Source: Opisthocomus hoazin (taxonomy: Eukaryota; Chordata; Aves; Opisthocomiformes; Opisthocomidae). Taken from it: DNA of 64,000 nt. Below, piece after piece: positions 52,901-62,368 of this stretch. Below the pieces are notes generated by a model. It saw only the letters and a list, made by a program, of their open reading frames with translations. It did no database searches and was not told where the DNA came from. The position numbers and the translations under genes are program-made. Each line of letters opens with the position of its first letter. Within the stretch, counting starts at the first letter, position 1. The stretch covers positions 2,352,802 to 2,416,801 of the forward strand of contig NC_134418.1 of NCBI RefSeq assembly GCF_030867145.1, read 5' to 3'.

Positions 52901-55524
52901 AGCGGTTGGGCCGTGAAATAAAGTTGCGTTTCAAACAGATGAAATAGCTGTTGGCAGGCGTACCTGGGACCTGGCTCTTCACTCTTGTGTGTGCCTGCCA
53001 GCACGGACTGAAGAACCGCATTTACACTGAAGTTTGGCTCTTTTTTTTAAAGCAGTTCAGCGTTATATATCCAAATGCTAAAAGTGCATCCTGCTTGCTT
53101 TTGGGCCTTTCTAACCAGGAGTGGGAAACAAGCGCATCCACAGTGTGTCCTTTGCCTTTTCCCAAAAGGATATTTTGGAAATACTGCCCCACAGCCCTTC
53201 TGTTTCTTGCAGGGGTACTTTTATAATCCAAGTGTCATCTGGACATTCAAGCACCGCTATGTCATTGATCTAAGAACATTTATTTAAAATCTATTTTAGG
53301 CATTTATTTAAAAGCAAGTTATTTAAGTCAAGTTCTGTACTTTCTTTGATATTCTATATTTATCCAAAACGGTCTAAGAGATTTCTTTCAGTAGACAATT
53401 CTCATGGAAGTCTTAGTGCAAGTCTCATTCTAAAAACAGTTTCCTAAATGTTTTCCGATATTTGAATACTTCACTCCCTTTACAAGCCCTGTAGTACAAG
53501 AAAAAGTAGTCTCGACTGATGCAGCTGTTTTCTGGAGCCCCAAACTTAATGAATCTTCTGTTTCTTTTTAGGTAAATTGCTGTCAGCAGTTGAAATGACG
53601 CAAACAGGTTTTAGCTCCGGCACTTCCACTCGCACGATGTCTATACCGATGAGTTCAGAAGCTGAACCTGATATTCTGTCACTCCGTGACCTCTCTCCCC
53701 GCTTCTCCAGATCTTCTGGAGACAAACCAGTGAATCAGTGCAGTGTGTCATGCCACCGACTGGAGAGAACCGCTCCGATTTCCACACCGTGGGAGGCAGG
53801 GTGTTCAGCTGTCTCCAGACCTGCTGACCCAAACCAGCAGCTGCAGGCTGTTTCACCTGACTGCCAGTCTGACAGAGAGAGTCCCATGCTCGTTGCAAAA
53901 AGTGTTGAGGATCTGCTAGCTAAAAATGAGTCAAAAGATGTGAACAGCAGCCCGCAGAGATGGCCTGCTGGTTCTTCGGTTGGAATTAAAAATGAAACGG
54001 AAGTTGACAGAGGATCACAAACTTCAACTGTAGGTAGCAAGAGAAAGGAGGACCAAGACAGTGATTCTTTGGTTGGATCTGGTGCCCTGCAGGAAATGCG
54101 TGTGCTTTTGGCAGAGGCGGATGATATAGTTGGCAGGTGGTGTGATCCTATCTTTTCCACTGCCTCTGCTAGAGAAACTGGTGAGTCTTCCCCAGCGCTG
54201 ATTAGAAAGGAGGAAGGTTCTGGGTTAGAGAAAGGCAATGTCCCTCAGTTTCAGAAGACACTGTCATGGGATGACACGATGACCCAAACAAGTGTGCAAG
54301 AAGAGGGGTCGGCAAGAGAGCCTCTGAATTATAACGCATGTAATTCAAAATGGGAAAAATCTTTTGATGTCAGTTTGCACAATAGCGAAGAGGCGATGAA
54401 GGAAATGACCAAAGAGTTTAAGACAGGAAGATCTGTAGGAAGGTCTGAGCCAGAAGGCTGTAGTAGTGTAACTACAGACAGAAATCAGCCTGGTTTTGTG
54501 GGTCTTGCACAAAGCAAGGGAAGTAGCGAAGGCAGCGCTGGAAGAACCTCAGAGCTGGGGAATCCTCCTTCCTCAGAGCCTGTAGGCAGCATCTCTGATG
54601 TCGCAGGAGCCTTCCAGAGCATCTTGTCGAAAGCTAGCATAGCCAGCAGCAAGGCAGGAGGCATGCGAGAGAGCGACGACAGTAGCAATGGAGATTCACT
54701 AGCTGCCCGTGTCAGAAACCTTCTGAGGAATGGATTGCCTGTGATGCGTGCAACACAAATTCTGAAGAGCACAGATGAAGAGGAGAGGAAAGCACGAGGT
54801 AATAGAATGTCTCCGTTGTGTTCTGTCAAGTGTTACGTTAGAATGGCAAACCTTTAGGTATGTGTTTAAGGGGTTGCTTTGAAACCATTTTGCAATGAGG
54901 GAGTGTGGACGTAAGAGGACCTGGGTCTTTTCCCCTGATTTTAAAAGTGTTTATATTATTAAAGATAAGCTTTTATGGGACAGAGTTTAAATGATCGATG
55001 TTTTTAGTCATCTTAGGTATGTCGGACTTTTCCAGTTCGAGTACCTTCCTTACCTAACATTGCCATGAGAAAGTGTTTTGCCCACGTAGCTATGAGGCAT
55101 GTGCTAGGTTAAGAATTTGGGAGGGGATTGTCTGAAGGAGTGTGGACTTGAGTCTGAGCCTGTGAAGATGACAGAACCAGGCAATGGTCCTGGATCCATC
55201 TTTCCAAAGAAATGTTTGAAAGACCCTTTTTAAATTGTATTCCTGGCCAGTCTGTTAGCTCTGGTGTTTGATCGTGGTCTTTGTTCCCTCAGTCATGGTA
55301 GTTAGAAATTGATTTGAAGTTATAAAACTGTTGCCATACATGATGTGAGAAAACAGAAAGGGAACTGCTTTCTGTTCTGTGTTCTTTTTGTAGCCTGGGT
55401 GAAGCTAAAACTGGCCAGCCGATCTCAGGAATCTGTGTCAGAGCTGAGTGAAGACGAGCAACGAAGAATAGAGGAAATAAAGGCAGAGCTGCTTCTGAGT
55501 GCCAAGAAATCTGCACAAGCCAAG
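18326..55524 (+). CDS. ALMS1: ALMS1 ortholog, 5' part of the gene (nine coding exons, 3' end outside the window)
   Basis: The coding region joins 18326-18367, 30860-30964, 32616-32811, 44899-45016, 45218-45375, 46345-48551, 51756-51915, 53572-54798 and 55394-55524. Every junction has AG/GT borders and compatible phase, giving 1448 codons without a stop. The product is a large, Ser/Glu-rich, largely disordered protein. The family acts at centrosomes and ciliary basal bodies in centriole cohesion, cilium maintenance and endosomal recycling. Identification rests on ordered matches to remembered human ALMS1, for example [12 protein letters not shown] against [26 protein letters not shown] against [23 protein letters not shown] against RSEPEGCSG, and [15 protein letters not shown] against NEDDRRKVEEIKAEL. 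The order is collinear with the human protein. The large downstream exons and the C-terminal ALMS motif are absent, so the gene runs past the right edge. The individual splice sites are my prediction; the gene identity is much surer than any single border. Confidence 0.93.
18563..18748 (+). mobile_element. CR1 LINE, short 3' end in intron 1
   Basis: The forward copy starts at 'agggtgatggagccctgg' and ends in cattctgtgattctgtg, 200 bases after exon 1. It forms an inverted pair with the copy at 18991-19188. Confidence 0.93.
18991..19188 (-). mobile_element. CR1 LINE, short 3' end in intron 1
   Basis: The reversed copy starts at gtcacagaatcacggaatgg and breaks off at 'cctcagagggaag', nearly the same internal point as its inverted partner at 18563. 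Confidence 0.93.
21641..21701 (+). mobile_element. CR1 LINE, extreme 3' end
   Basis: Sixty bases contain 'aggtcccttccaactgagc' and a terminal ttctatgattctatg. Confidence 0.88.
22045..23042 (+). mobile_element. CR1 LINE with remnants of the reverse-transcriptase frame
   Basis: This roughly 1 kb copy begins in the reverse-transcriptase part: 'ggtgacagcaagttggaggg' and 'gaggaatctcatgagcttta' correspond to the CR1 ORF2 wording. It ends in aacgattctatgat. Several internal deletions and stops break the frame, and no functional product is possible. It is the longest CR1 copy in the window and probably among the older ones. Confidence 0.85.
23061..23168 (+). mobile_element. CR1 LINE, short diverged 3' end
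   Basis: It contains 'gggcaggaggttggactagg' and 'aggcccttccaac', followed by a decayed terminal octamer. It directly follows the larger copy, separated by about 20 bases. Confidence 0.82.
25279..25713 (+). mobile_element. CR1 LINE fragment
   Basis: The forward copy runs from 'gaggaagggctgagagagtt' to ccgttctgtgattctatg. It is moderately diverged. Confidence 0.92.
25810..25853 (+). mobile_element. CR1 LINE, extreme 3' end
   Basis: About 44 bases with 'gatccagagaggtacctgcc' and tatgattctgtgg. Confidence 0.65.
27730..27745. repeat. T homopolymer, 16 bases
   Basis: An uninterrupted T run lies in intron 1, followed by a CT-rich stretch. Confidence 0.95.
30860..30964 (+). CDS. ALMS1: ALMS1 coding exon 2
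   Basis: The acceptor TTGTTTCTTTTAG precedes 35 codons that start [20 protein letters not shown] and end ISLGE, followed by donor GTAATA. Both borders are phase 0. The block corresponds to the human proline-rich segment LPPLSPPQHRYSEGERTSLE, with a similar Pro-Pro, Arg/Lys, Glu-Ser-Leu order. Similarity is weak, so the identification leans on position, phase and splice sites. The GTAATA donor is weaker than average. About 40 residues that follow in the human protein have no counterpart here. Confidence 0.7.
30965..32615 (+). other. ALMS1: ALMS1 intron 2
   Basis: The 1.65 kb intron is unique AT-rich sequence with a 13-base T run at 31250-31262. I see no repeat family and no additional exon. 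Confidence 0.65.
32616..32811 (+). CDS. ALMS1: ALMS1 coding exon 3
   Basis: The exon follows CCTATTCTTAG and ends before GTATGT at 32812. It encodes 65 codons plus one base (phase 0 in, phase 1 out). The opening [15 protein letters not shown] aligns with human ESWHCLPQEMDSS, and [12 protein letters not shown] with VTDFPSLEEGIL. These are among the clearest ortholog matches in the window. The downstream residues ATHGLLL join through a split Asp codon to IQDSQ in exon 4, as in human LLVIQDS. This shows that no exon is missing from the 12 kb intron that follows. Confidence 0.92.
32893..33432 (-). mobile_element. CR1 LINE fragment in intron 3
   Basis: The reversed copy opens with tcatagaatcgcagaatggt and runs through the 'aggctgagcagccccagctc' region to 'ctcaccagggcagcac'. 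It is the 'gctgctcccagccccgtcc' subfamily, distinct from the other long copies. It starts about 80 bases after exon 3. Confidence 0.93.
35480..35500. repeat. TG dinucleotide run followed by 11 C
   Basis: A short (GT)n microsatellite runs directly into an 11-base C homopolymer in intron 3. Confidence 0.9.
37887..37917. repeat. T homopolymer, 31 bases
   Basis: An uninterrupted run of 31 T lies in intron 3. The flanks show no retrocopy-like sequence. Confidence 0.95.
40452..41098 (+). mobile_element. CR1 LINE, about 650 bases, in intron 3
   Basis: The forward copy starts in the C-terminal part of the ORF2 frame ('gccaagaaggccagtggtct') and ends in attctgtgaatctgtgattctgtga. An open frame running across its boundary is only an accident of the weakly mutated repeat. 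Confidence 0.95.
42666..43304 (-). mobile_element. CR1 LINE, about 640 bases, in intron 3
   Basis: The reversed copy runs from tcacagaataacagaatggt to 'gcacactgctggctcatgg'. It is truncated at nearly the same point of the element as the forward copy at 40452, with which it forms a large inverted pair 1.6 kb apart. Confidence 0.95.
44899..45016 (+). CDS. ALMS1: ALMS1 coding exon 4
   Basis: The acceptor TTTTTAACAG precedes 118 bases with phase 1 in and phase 2 out; the donor is GTAGGA. The translation [20 protein letters not shown] and the later [12 protein letters not shown] align with human IQDSFASPDLPLLTCLTQDQ and LFHQSELSFAPL. Spacing is conserved residue for residue across most of the exon. 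This makes it the best anchor for the N-terminal half. Confidence 0.94.
45218..45375 (+). CDS. ALMS1: ALMS1 coding exon 5
   Basis: The exon lies only 201 bases after exon 4. Phase 2 entry requires the second AG of AAAAGAG; using the first would hit a stop within 27 codons. The frame reads [17 protein letters not shown] and then a segment with [12 protein letters not shown] and [17 protein letters not shown], ending at CAG/GTACAG in phase 1. [13 protein letters not shown] aligns loosely with human WSSRPSEVSEAL immediately after the PLR block, which supports the frame. The rest is poorly conserved. A second possible donor, GTAAAT at about 45397, would add seven codons in the same phase. Confidence 0.8.
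46345..48551 (+). CDS. ALMS1: ALMS1 coding exon 6, the largest exon in the window, without the mammalian tandem repeats
   Basis: The exon is 2207 bases (phase 1 in, phase 0 out), with donor CCA/GTAAGT. It encodes residues about 207-942 of the joined protein. The start reads [24 protein letters not shown] near residue 250 matches human VSQHPLI, fixing its place just before the region that in mammals holds the 47-residue tandem repeats. No such repeat array is visible. The translation is Ser/Glu/Asp-rich and low in aromatic residues, as expected for disordered sequence. A Glu/Lys-rich stretch near residues 374-415 could form a short coiled coil. Near residue 575 there is [11 protein letters not shown], followed by [17 protein letters not shown] and [15 protein letters not shown], which look more constrained than their surroundings. 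Entry uses the second AG of GCAGAG. No repeats or stops interrupt the exon. Confidence 0.9.
48552..51755 (+). other. ALMS1: ALMS1 intron 6
   Basis: The 3.2 kb intron is AT-rich unique sequence. It has an ordinary GTAAGT donor and a TTCTTCTTTTACCAG acceptor. I see no CR1 copy and no further exon in it. Confidence 0.65.
51756..51915 (+). CDS. ALMS1: ALMS1 coding exon 7 with a compact constrained motif
   Basis: The exon has 160 bases, phase 0 in and phase 1 out, ending CAAG/GTACGG. It encodes [20 protein letters not shown] and then [15 protein letters not shown], followed by a Thr/Ser-rich tail. The aliphatic, proline and aromatic content differs sharply from the Ser/Glu-rich exons on either side and looks like a short binding motif rather than disordered filler. 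I do not recall this block in human ALMS1. It joins exons 6 and 8 in frame and has good splice sites, so it is very probably part of this transcript. Its function is unknown to me. Confidence 0.87.
51916..53571 (+). other. ALMS1: ALMS1 intron 7
   Basis: This is 1.66 kb of unique sequence ending in the acceptor TCTGTTTCTTTTTAG. No repeat and no extra exon were recognised. Confidence 0.65.
53572..54798 (+). CDS. ALMS1: ALMS1 coding exon 8
   Basis: The exon is 1227 bases, phase 1 in and phase 1 out, ending GCACGAG/GTAATA. It covers residues about 996-1404. [19 protein letters not shown] near residue 1168 matches human [30 protein letters not shown] near 1286 matches human [11 protein letters not shown]. 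The terminal [14 protein letters not shown] and [13 protein letters not shown] match human DSLAAHVKNLLQCE and ILRNAEEEESRVR. In human the first of these blocks lies just after the tandem-repeat domain, so this exon confirms that the gene resumes collinearity immediately after the shortened region. The N-terminal part ([20 protein letters not shown]) is Ser/Thr-rich and unassigned. No inserted repeat and no frameshift were seen. Confidence 0.94.
54799..55393 (+). other. ALMS1: ALMS1 intron 8
   Basis: This 595-base intron has a GTAATA donor like that of intron 2 and a TTCTTTTTGTAG acceptor. It contains nothing else that I can recognise. Confidence 0.7.
55394..55524 (+). CDS. ALMS1: ALMS1 coding exon 9, last recognised exon
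   Basis: The exon is 131 bases, phase 1 in and phase 0 out, ending GCCAAG/GTACAA. It encodes [20 protein letters not shown] and then [20 protein letters not shown]. Human ALMS1 has AWNMKFNLAHDCGYSISELN followed by EDDRRKVEEIKAELF at the same place. The charged segment is predicted to be helical. The next human exon is large and would be conspicuous; nothing like it appears before 64000. Reading through the donor reaches a TGA within 15 codons, so exon 9 is not a natural last exon. Confidence 0.93.
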
Positions 55525-58504
55525 GTACAAACCAGACAAACCAGCTGCTCTGGGGAAAATTATTGAAGTGGGAGATAAATGCTGCTGTCTTGCTTGTGAT
55601 CTTAAATCATGAATTATATTCCTGCAATATATTTGATGATAGATGGCTAGACAGGGAGAGGGGAATGCAAACTAATGAGAGCTCTGCTTAGTGGAGATGC
55701 TTATTTTGGCTTAGTCGGTTCCTACGTATGTTTTAGGACCAGCCATGGCACATGCTGTTGTGGGTTTTAGGTTTTTTTCTGATTTTTCTTTTCTTCCAGG
55801 CAGTAGTTAGATATCTTGGGTGGGGGGGGAGAGCACCCAGCTGAAGATGTGCTGAAGGAAGGTATGAAGGAGAGAGGTGTGGTCAGTGATGATGTGATGG
55901 GAGAACTGGTGTTGCAGTGAGAAGGTGCCTACAGCTCATGATTCTTAATTGGCTTAATGAGTTCTGCTGTTCACTAACTATTTATGCATGTGCTGATTAT
56001 GCCTTGTAAACTTGTCCTTCTGTGGAAGGGGTTTACTGTACAATGCAATATTGTCTAGGTGATAGCAGTACTTGTGTTACTTCCCATGTGGTCTGAAATG
56101 TTTACGGAGGCGTGTGATATTTATTTTTGAAAGGATGCTTCAAGGAAGAAGGCAGTAAATAGATCCTCCTTTGTGTTGACTGTACCAAAGGTAAAGGGCT
56201 TCAAGTGTGAGGAAGAGTCGTATTAGAAAAGAAACTTCTTAATTAGGTAAGGATGATGAGAGGAAGATTGGAGTGTTAATCATAGTGTGTTTTTAAGAAG
56301 AGCTTGGGCAAGTATCTGTAAACAATAATCTAAGTGTAGTTAATGCTGATTTGGGGCAGGGATATAGACTAGATGAGCTTTCAGTCTCTGACAGCTCTCT
56401 GCTGTGAAAACTTGACATTGAGTTGTTGCATTTTGCATATCTCCTTTGGAACATTTCTAGTTCATAAATTAACATATAGTATATCCGAATAGGAAGTTGT
56501 CTAAGCAGGAGCAGGTTAACCTTCGGTTTGACTTTAAATATCCGTTTTCAGCATTCATCTGGTGTCCAGTCTAGTTACGTCATGATTTCTAGAGGCTGTC
56601 TGTGTGTCCAAAGATAGGCCACTATTCATAGAGAGGATTGTGATTAAAAACAGATGGAAAAATGTGGAGATGGTTGCTTAACATGATTAGTGGATGATGT
56701 ATTAGTATGTGCGGGATGTAGAACCCTGAGCTGGTGAAAGAGAGACTGGATACTTAGGCAGAGCTGAAGACTGGGGCACTTTCTGGGGAGAATATAGAAA
56801 ATTTGCATTTGAAAATGCAGTCATAATCTGTCCTTAATGTGGTATTTCACATAAATGCCCTTAGATTTATCAGTATCTTCCTCTTTTGTTTTTCCTTTTT
56901 TTTCTGTAGCCTGCCTTCCTCCCAGGAGAAGCAGTAGGGTTTTGTATGTTTGTTTTAATTAAAAGCCTTGCATCATCAAGAATGAAAAACCATGTTTTAA
57001 GAGTAACCTGTCTGTGTGTTTATAGTTCCTTGGGCATGAACAGTGTTGGTAGCATAGACATCAGCTTCCGAAAAACATCAGACTAAGCTGCTCCGTTATT
57101 CATGTATTGATGTTGTCTTTGACTGGGGAGCCTAAAAAAAATAAATTAACAATTTTATTTTTAGAATTTCAGACAATCCTTGAAAAAATAAAACATGAAT
57201 ACATTTTTGCTTCGATTTATTAATTAAAAACTAGAGGTGCTGAAGCTGGTTTTTTTTTTTCCAACTTTTAGATTTTTTCAGATCACAGCTTTTCCCTAAC
57301 ATTAATTTATTTCAGACTGGAACCAAGTATTTTACCTTTGTGTGACTTGGTGTCAGCTGTGAATTGTTTTATCCCAATTCAGAGTAAGAAAAAATTAATC
57401 AATTTTGCAAGCCAAGACTCCAAGAACTTGATTTAGGTGAACCACAACACTTTCTGCTTTGATCTTGAAAATTTTTTTGCTCTACAGTGACTTTAATTTG
57501 AGATAAATAATACTTTTGAATTTGCGGAATGAAGGTGGCTGGGGGTCTTGTTATACTGAAGATAAATTTGTTTTTCCCTCCAAGCAAAACAATATGTCAC
57601 TGAAAAATACAGATTGTTGAAAACTATTTAACTGAAAAAATTGCAGCCAGTGTTGTTGCTGACAAAATAATCTACTATGAATTTAATGGAAACTGTTCTG
57701 TAAAATACCTGTTGAATTTATAGAGCAAAGCTGGCAACGCGCTGACTTAGAAAGAACAGAACAAAGATTATGAAAAGATATTTTCCTTCTACTAAACTTT
57801 AAAGACTGAGAAAGACAAAGTGTTCCTAGCACTCATGCAAACAATTCCTTCGTCAGAATGTCATCTTTATTTAGTGCTTCTGATGCAGGCTTATGATGAG
57901 CGTTCTTTTTAGAAGCTTTAGACTCTGCCTTTCGTTTTTGTAGGTGACAGCTCAAGAAATAGGATGTGCCACCGTGACATTTTATTGTTTCTTGCAGAAA
58001 GCATGTGAAGCTGGTCTATAAAAAACAAAAAGAAGATGCAACAACGTAGCAGGACAGCTTGGGAGAGTTCTTCCCAATGAACTTGTACTTCTAAAGATTG
58101 TTCCATCTTTTGAGATAGTCGAGTATCTGATAGCTGTTTGTCACTGGTGATGTGTTAACAGACGCTCTAAAAAGGAAGCATCATAATGATTTCTCAAGTT
58201 CTAGCTGAGCAGAGTGTTTAGGGAGGTGATTGGGACATATGCACATAAATCGGCTCCAAACATGTACTCCAGTGCTCAGCTGAATAGTGGCCCAAAAAAG
58301 GGAACATTCAGTATGAAAACTTAATTTTAAAGAGATGTCTCTAATAGCAAGCAGTGCTCATGAGTGTAGCTCAGAATTTTAATTTCTTTGTTTTCTCTTC
58401 TCTATAACTGACAAACCTTGCCTAGTGAATGTTTTCCATACCCTCAATTTGTGGGGTCTTCCTGGTGATGTTATAGCTCTTCCATCACATAAGGAGAGAA
58501 AAAA

Positions 58505-59019
58505 GCCTCCCCCTCTGCTCTGCCCTGGTGAGGCCCCATCTGGAGTCCTGTGTCCAGTGCTGGGCTCCCCAGTTCAAGAAAGATGAGGAGCTACTGGAGA
58601 GAGTCCAGCGGGGGGCTACGAGGATGAGGAGGGGACTGGAGCATCTCTCCTACGAGGAGAGGCTGAGGGAGCTGGGCTTGTTCAGCCTGGAGAAGAGAAG
58701 GCTGAGAGGGACCTTCGAAATGCCTCTAAATAGCTGCAGGGTGGGGGTCAGAAGGATGGGGCCAGACTCTTTCCAGTGGTTCCCAGCGACAGGACAAGGG
58801 GCAACGGGCACAAACTGAAGCAGAGGAAGCTCCAGCTGAAGATGAGGAAGAACTTCTTCCCTCTGAGGGTGCCGGAGCCCTGGCCCAGGCTGCCCAGGGA
58901 GGCTGTGGAGTCTCCTTCTCTGGAGATATTCCAGCCCCGCCTGGCCGCGGTGCTGTGCAGCCTGCTCTGGGTGACCCACAGAGGTCCCTGCCAACCCCTA
59001 CCATTCTGTGATCCTGTGA
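58505..59019 (+). mobile_element. CR1 LINE in intron 9 with a small internal deletion
   Basis: The forward copy runs from 'cctctgctctgccctggtga' to ccattctgtgatcctgtgaa. About 40 bases present in sister copies are missing between two 'gggtgac' words, as expected of a deletion between short direct repeats. Confidence 0.94.
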
Positions 59020-60957
59020 AATACTCTGCTCACACTGTTATGCTTTTATAAGAAACACTAACACTTGGCAGAAATGCTTAAGAATAGATGGCAAACATGG
59101 AACATTTGACATAAAGGGGTTTTTTTTCTAGATTTCATACTGACTCTGTTTGATACTGACTCTTCTTAAAGGTCTTAATTGGCCATTCATGGAAAGTGCA
59201 GTGCATTGGCTTCTTTAGGAGGAAAAGGAGACAAAAGCTGCAGATTTATTAACTGCAGGTGTGTTGTAAAGCGGCCTAAGAAATGTGAGGTTTCAGATTG
59301 TCCGCAGGTGGGTCTTGTGAAACTTAGAATGTGCTGATGGCACTCTCCTGTAAACTTATTTGTGGTGAAGGGAGGCCAAGAGTTGCCAAGACATTCCTAT
59401 GGATAGGTTACTGTTTGGTGAATAATTCCTGCATCTGTGGCTGTACTGGTGTGGCTGTAGAGATCTGTTTTTCGCCTGAGCAGGTGAGTAGTTCGTGGTA
59501 GAGTACTTACTCTTTTGATAGGCTTGAGGAGTTTAAACCTAGGATGGGTTTCAATCATAAAGAGCCATAGAATGACATGGAGGTTGTTGGGATTTTTAAG
59601 AAAAGCATATGAAAAGTTGATCCTGGGCTCCGGAACTCAGCCCTGTTACTGTTCTTCCACTGAAATCGTTAGGGTCTTTCTAGATGAGAATTTCAAGAAT
59701 AAGAAACTGGGAAAAGCCAAAGACTTGTAGATGGTCTTCTTTTCCAGGAGTGTTGTCTTTCAGATTGAACCTTCTTCTTGTGCTGTTTGTATGTGTACAT
59801 TTGTTCTGGTTCCCCAGTTAAGATCAAGAGTTTTTGAGTTGCTGTTAGATGTAAGTAAAGCTTCAGCATATAAACCCCAAGTATTTTCTTTCTAAATGGA
59901 GGACCTTATTACCCACCTATATCTTTGTGGGTGCCAAATAGTTGTCTCTTGACTTACCCAAGTGTGTTCTCCCTTTGTACACTGTGTTCTTCCGCTATGT
60001 GCTGTATTTTTCCACTCCTTATACTTTCTCACTTTTTCAGGAAGTTCACTGAGTTGTAGCTATAAATTTGCACTGCAATCTCTTGCGGATCATATGCCAT
60101 ACAGATCTTTTTTGGAAAGATGACACATAACAAGCACAATAAAACATGTGAAAGGCTTGGGAAGATGATTTTATAGCAACTTCTGTGCTTCCTTTCAGTA
60201 GTAGGAGTTGCTGTGTGTTACTTCAGGCTGTGAACTGGGCCGTGGTTTAGGGAAGAGCTCATCTCATGAGCAACTCTACCCTGGCACAGGACTGCTCTGT
60301 GTCCTCGCGTTCTTCTGCAGTCCCTCGTTGTCCCTCTTGGCTATAGGAAACACAGGAAGCCAAATAAACTGGTTTACTTGCTTAGAATAGATAAGACCAC
60401 AGAAAAGTACTGCTTTGAAATAATAACCCAGACCTTGCTGACATAGTTTACTGCTAACGACATCTGGGATGTAGAAAGGAGGGAAAATCTGTTGCAGAAT
60501 ATCTGTTTCTGCTTTGTGATTTACACCAAAAATGTTTTTGACTAGTTTTTATTTCCAACTTCCTTAAAGCTAGCTGCTGAGGATGTAATCATCCAGGGAC
60601 CTGTGTTGCACTTCATTAGTGAAATACACTCTGCTGTTTCCACAGTTGTTCCAACCAGTAGGAAAAAATAAATCCAGTCTGGATTTTTTTTAAATAAGTG
60701 TATCTGGCCCATCTTCATGGCAGTACATTTATCTCAGATTTGGTCTCTATACCTCAATGGAAGTATTGTGATTTTTAATGACACTTAAGGAAGTGCAGAT
60801 ACTGATAAAAGACTAAAATGATGTTCATGCTTCAGAAACTCTCTCTAAAGAGGGCTGGGCCTATAGTTTCACATACGCTAACGTGAGCTCAAATGATTTG
60901 AGTGTAAGGTTTGGATGCTGATGAAATTATTTGTCTTTTTGTCTTGTTTGTTTCCAG

Positions 60958-61170
60958 TCTTCGCTAACCATGACACTGCCTCTGACGCTAAACTGACCCA
61001 TCCAAAGAATCGGGGTGAAAGAATGTAAGAGGGAGCTGCTGTCTAGCATGTTGTGTGGAGTGTGGTGTTTTGTGTCAGGAGTGGGACTAAGACTACGATA
61101 CTTGGTTTAGCTGGTGTGTGTCTTAGTGAGGGGAATCTCAGTGTGTAAATAAATGTTCATTTCTCTAGAC
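60958..61170 (+). other. possible alternative last exon with poly(A) signal
   Basis: A strong pyrimidine tract and TTTCCAG precede 60958. In phase 0, the phase in which exon 9 ends, the sequence encodes SSLTMTLPLTLN and a TGA at 60994-60996. About 150 bases later AATAAA stands at 61148-61153, and a GT-rich stretch begins near 61193, where a downstream element should be. Together these resemble a short terminal exon that would give a truncated product of about 1460 residues. No similarity supports the peptide, and the match could be chance. Confidence 0.3.
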
Positions 61171-61362
61171 TTGATACAGCTGCTCCCGAAGGTTAGTGTT
61201 TGTGTGGTTTTGTTATTGCCCCTCGTTGGGGGTGCAGTGTTAACAGATCAGGTGAGTTGTTGCCTGAATCTGCTTCGGGGCAGAATCTGGTGCGTTTTTT
61301 TGATCAACGCTGACAGTAATAAATTACCGTGAGTGGTAACTTAAGGTTTTCCCAGTTGTGCT

Positions 61363-61567
61363 TCACAGAATCACAGAATCACAGAATAGTAGGGGTTGGA
61401 AGGGACCTCTGTGGGTCATCTAGTCCAACCCCCCTGCCGAAGCAGGGTCACCTACAGCAGGCTGCACAGGATCTTGTCCAGGCGGGTCTTGAATATCTCC
61501 AGAGAAGGAGACTCCACAGCCTCCCTGGGCAGCCTGGGCCAGGGCTCCGTCACCCTCAGAGGGAAGC
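61363..61567 (-). mobile_element. CR1 LINE, short 3' end in intron 9
   Basis: The reversed copy has three octamers (tcacagaatcacagaatcac) and breaks off at 'ccctcagagggaag', the same internal point as other short copies here. Confidence 0.93.
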
Positions 61568-62368
61568 TTGCAACGCTTTCTCTTTGTGCTCTTAGAGTAG
61601 CAGGTTTTCTGCATGCATCTGGGGGTGTGGTGTTTTATTCCCTTGATCTTTAATCTAGAGGTATTTGCATCTCTCTTATTCCGAACTACTTTCTCCTTAG
61701 ACCAGTCAGGTAAGGTGCTGCAAAGATCAGCTGCTGGCATTTGGGAGCTTCTGCTGTGATGAGAAAAGTCTTGGAAGGAAAGATCTTAACAATCCCAACC
61801 CCCTGATCCGTCCACATGCGCGAGGAGTTGCAGAAAGTAGGGGGAAAAGGTGAGGAGCCAGTCAGAGAGAGAGGATCACGTTTTCTTTACCTGTTTTGTC
61901 AATCTTGGTAAATCTCTGCGGACAATGAGCGTGCCGTGTTAGTGTCTGCTGTTTGTAATGAGTTGAAAGAAGAGTTTGGATATCCAGACTACATTGAGTA
62001 TTTACACACATTTATTTCTACTTTGTTTGGCAGGTAACTACAGCCATTTGCTAAACCCTTCATACCTTTTATCTCTGTGTAGTATATTTAGTGCTTTGTC
62101 TGCAAAAGGTGCGTTGAGAAATCAGGTGACGTTTTGAGATGCTGGAAGAAGATGGAGGTTCCTCAGCGAGCGGGTGCTGGAGCCCTGGGAGTTGTGCAGT
62201 GTCCGTAATCTGCCTCATTAGTAGGCAGCTGAAAGGCAACGCAGCCTGATGAGGATGCTCAGAGAGCAGGGTGGGGGTTTTCTTTGGTCTGATTCTGCCA
62301 AGGGGCTATAGCATATGTTGCTTTAATTTCATTTACCTGGTATGATAAATTGCTGTTGGTTGTTGCAG

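Noticed and set aside
53735..54238. A 167-codon open frame on the - strand.
   Set aside because: It is the antisense shadow of ALMS1 exon 8, which is anchored by ortholog matches on the + strand.
56909..57087. Open segment after TTTTTTTTCTGTAG, in phase with exon 9.
   Set aside because: The acceptor is good and the frame stays open for about 58 codons. However, the translation has no similarity to ALMS1, the only early donor (GTAGGG) is weak, and the segment ends in a stop without a nearby poly(A) signal.
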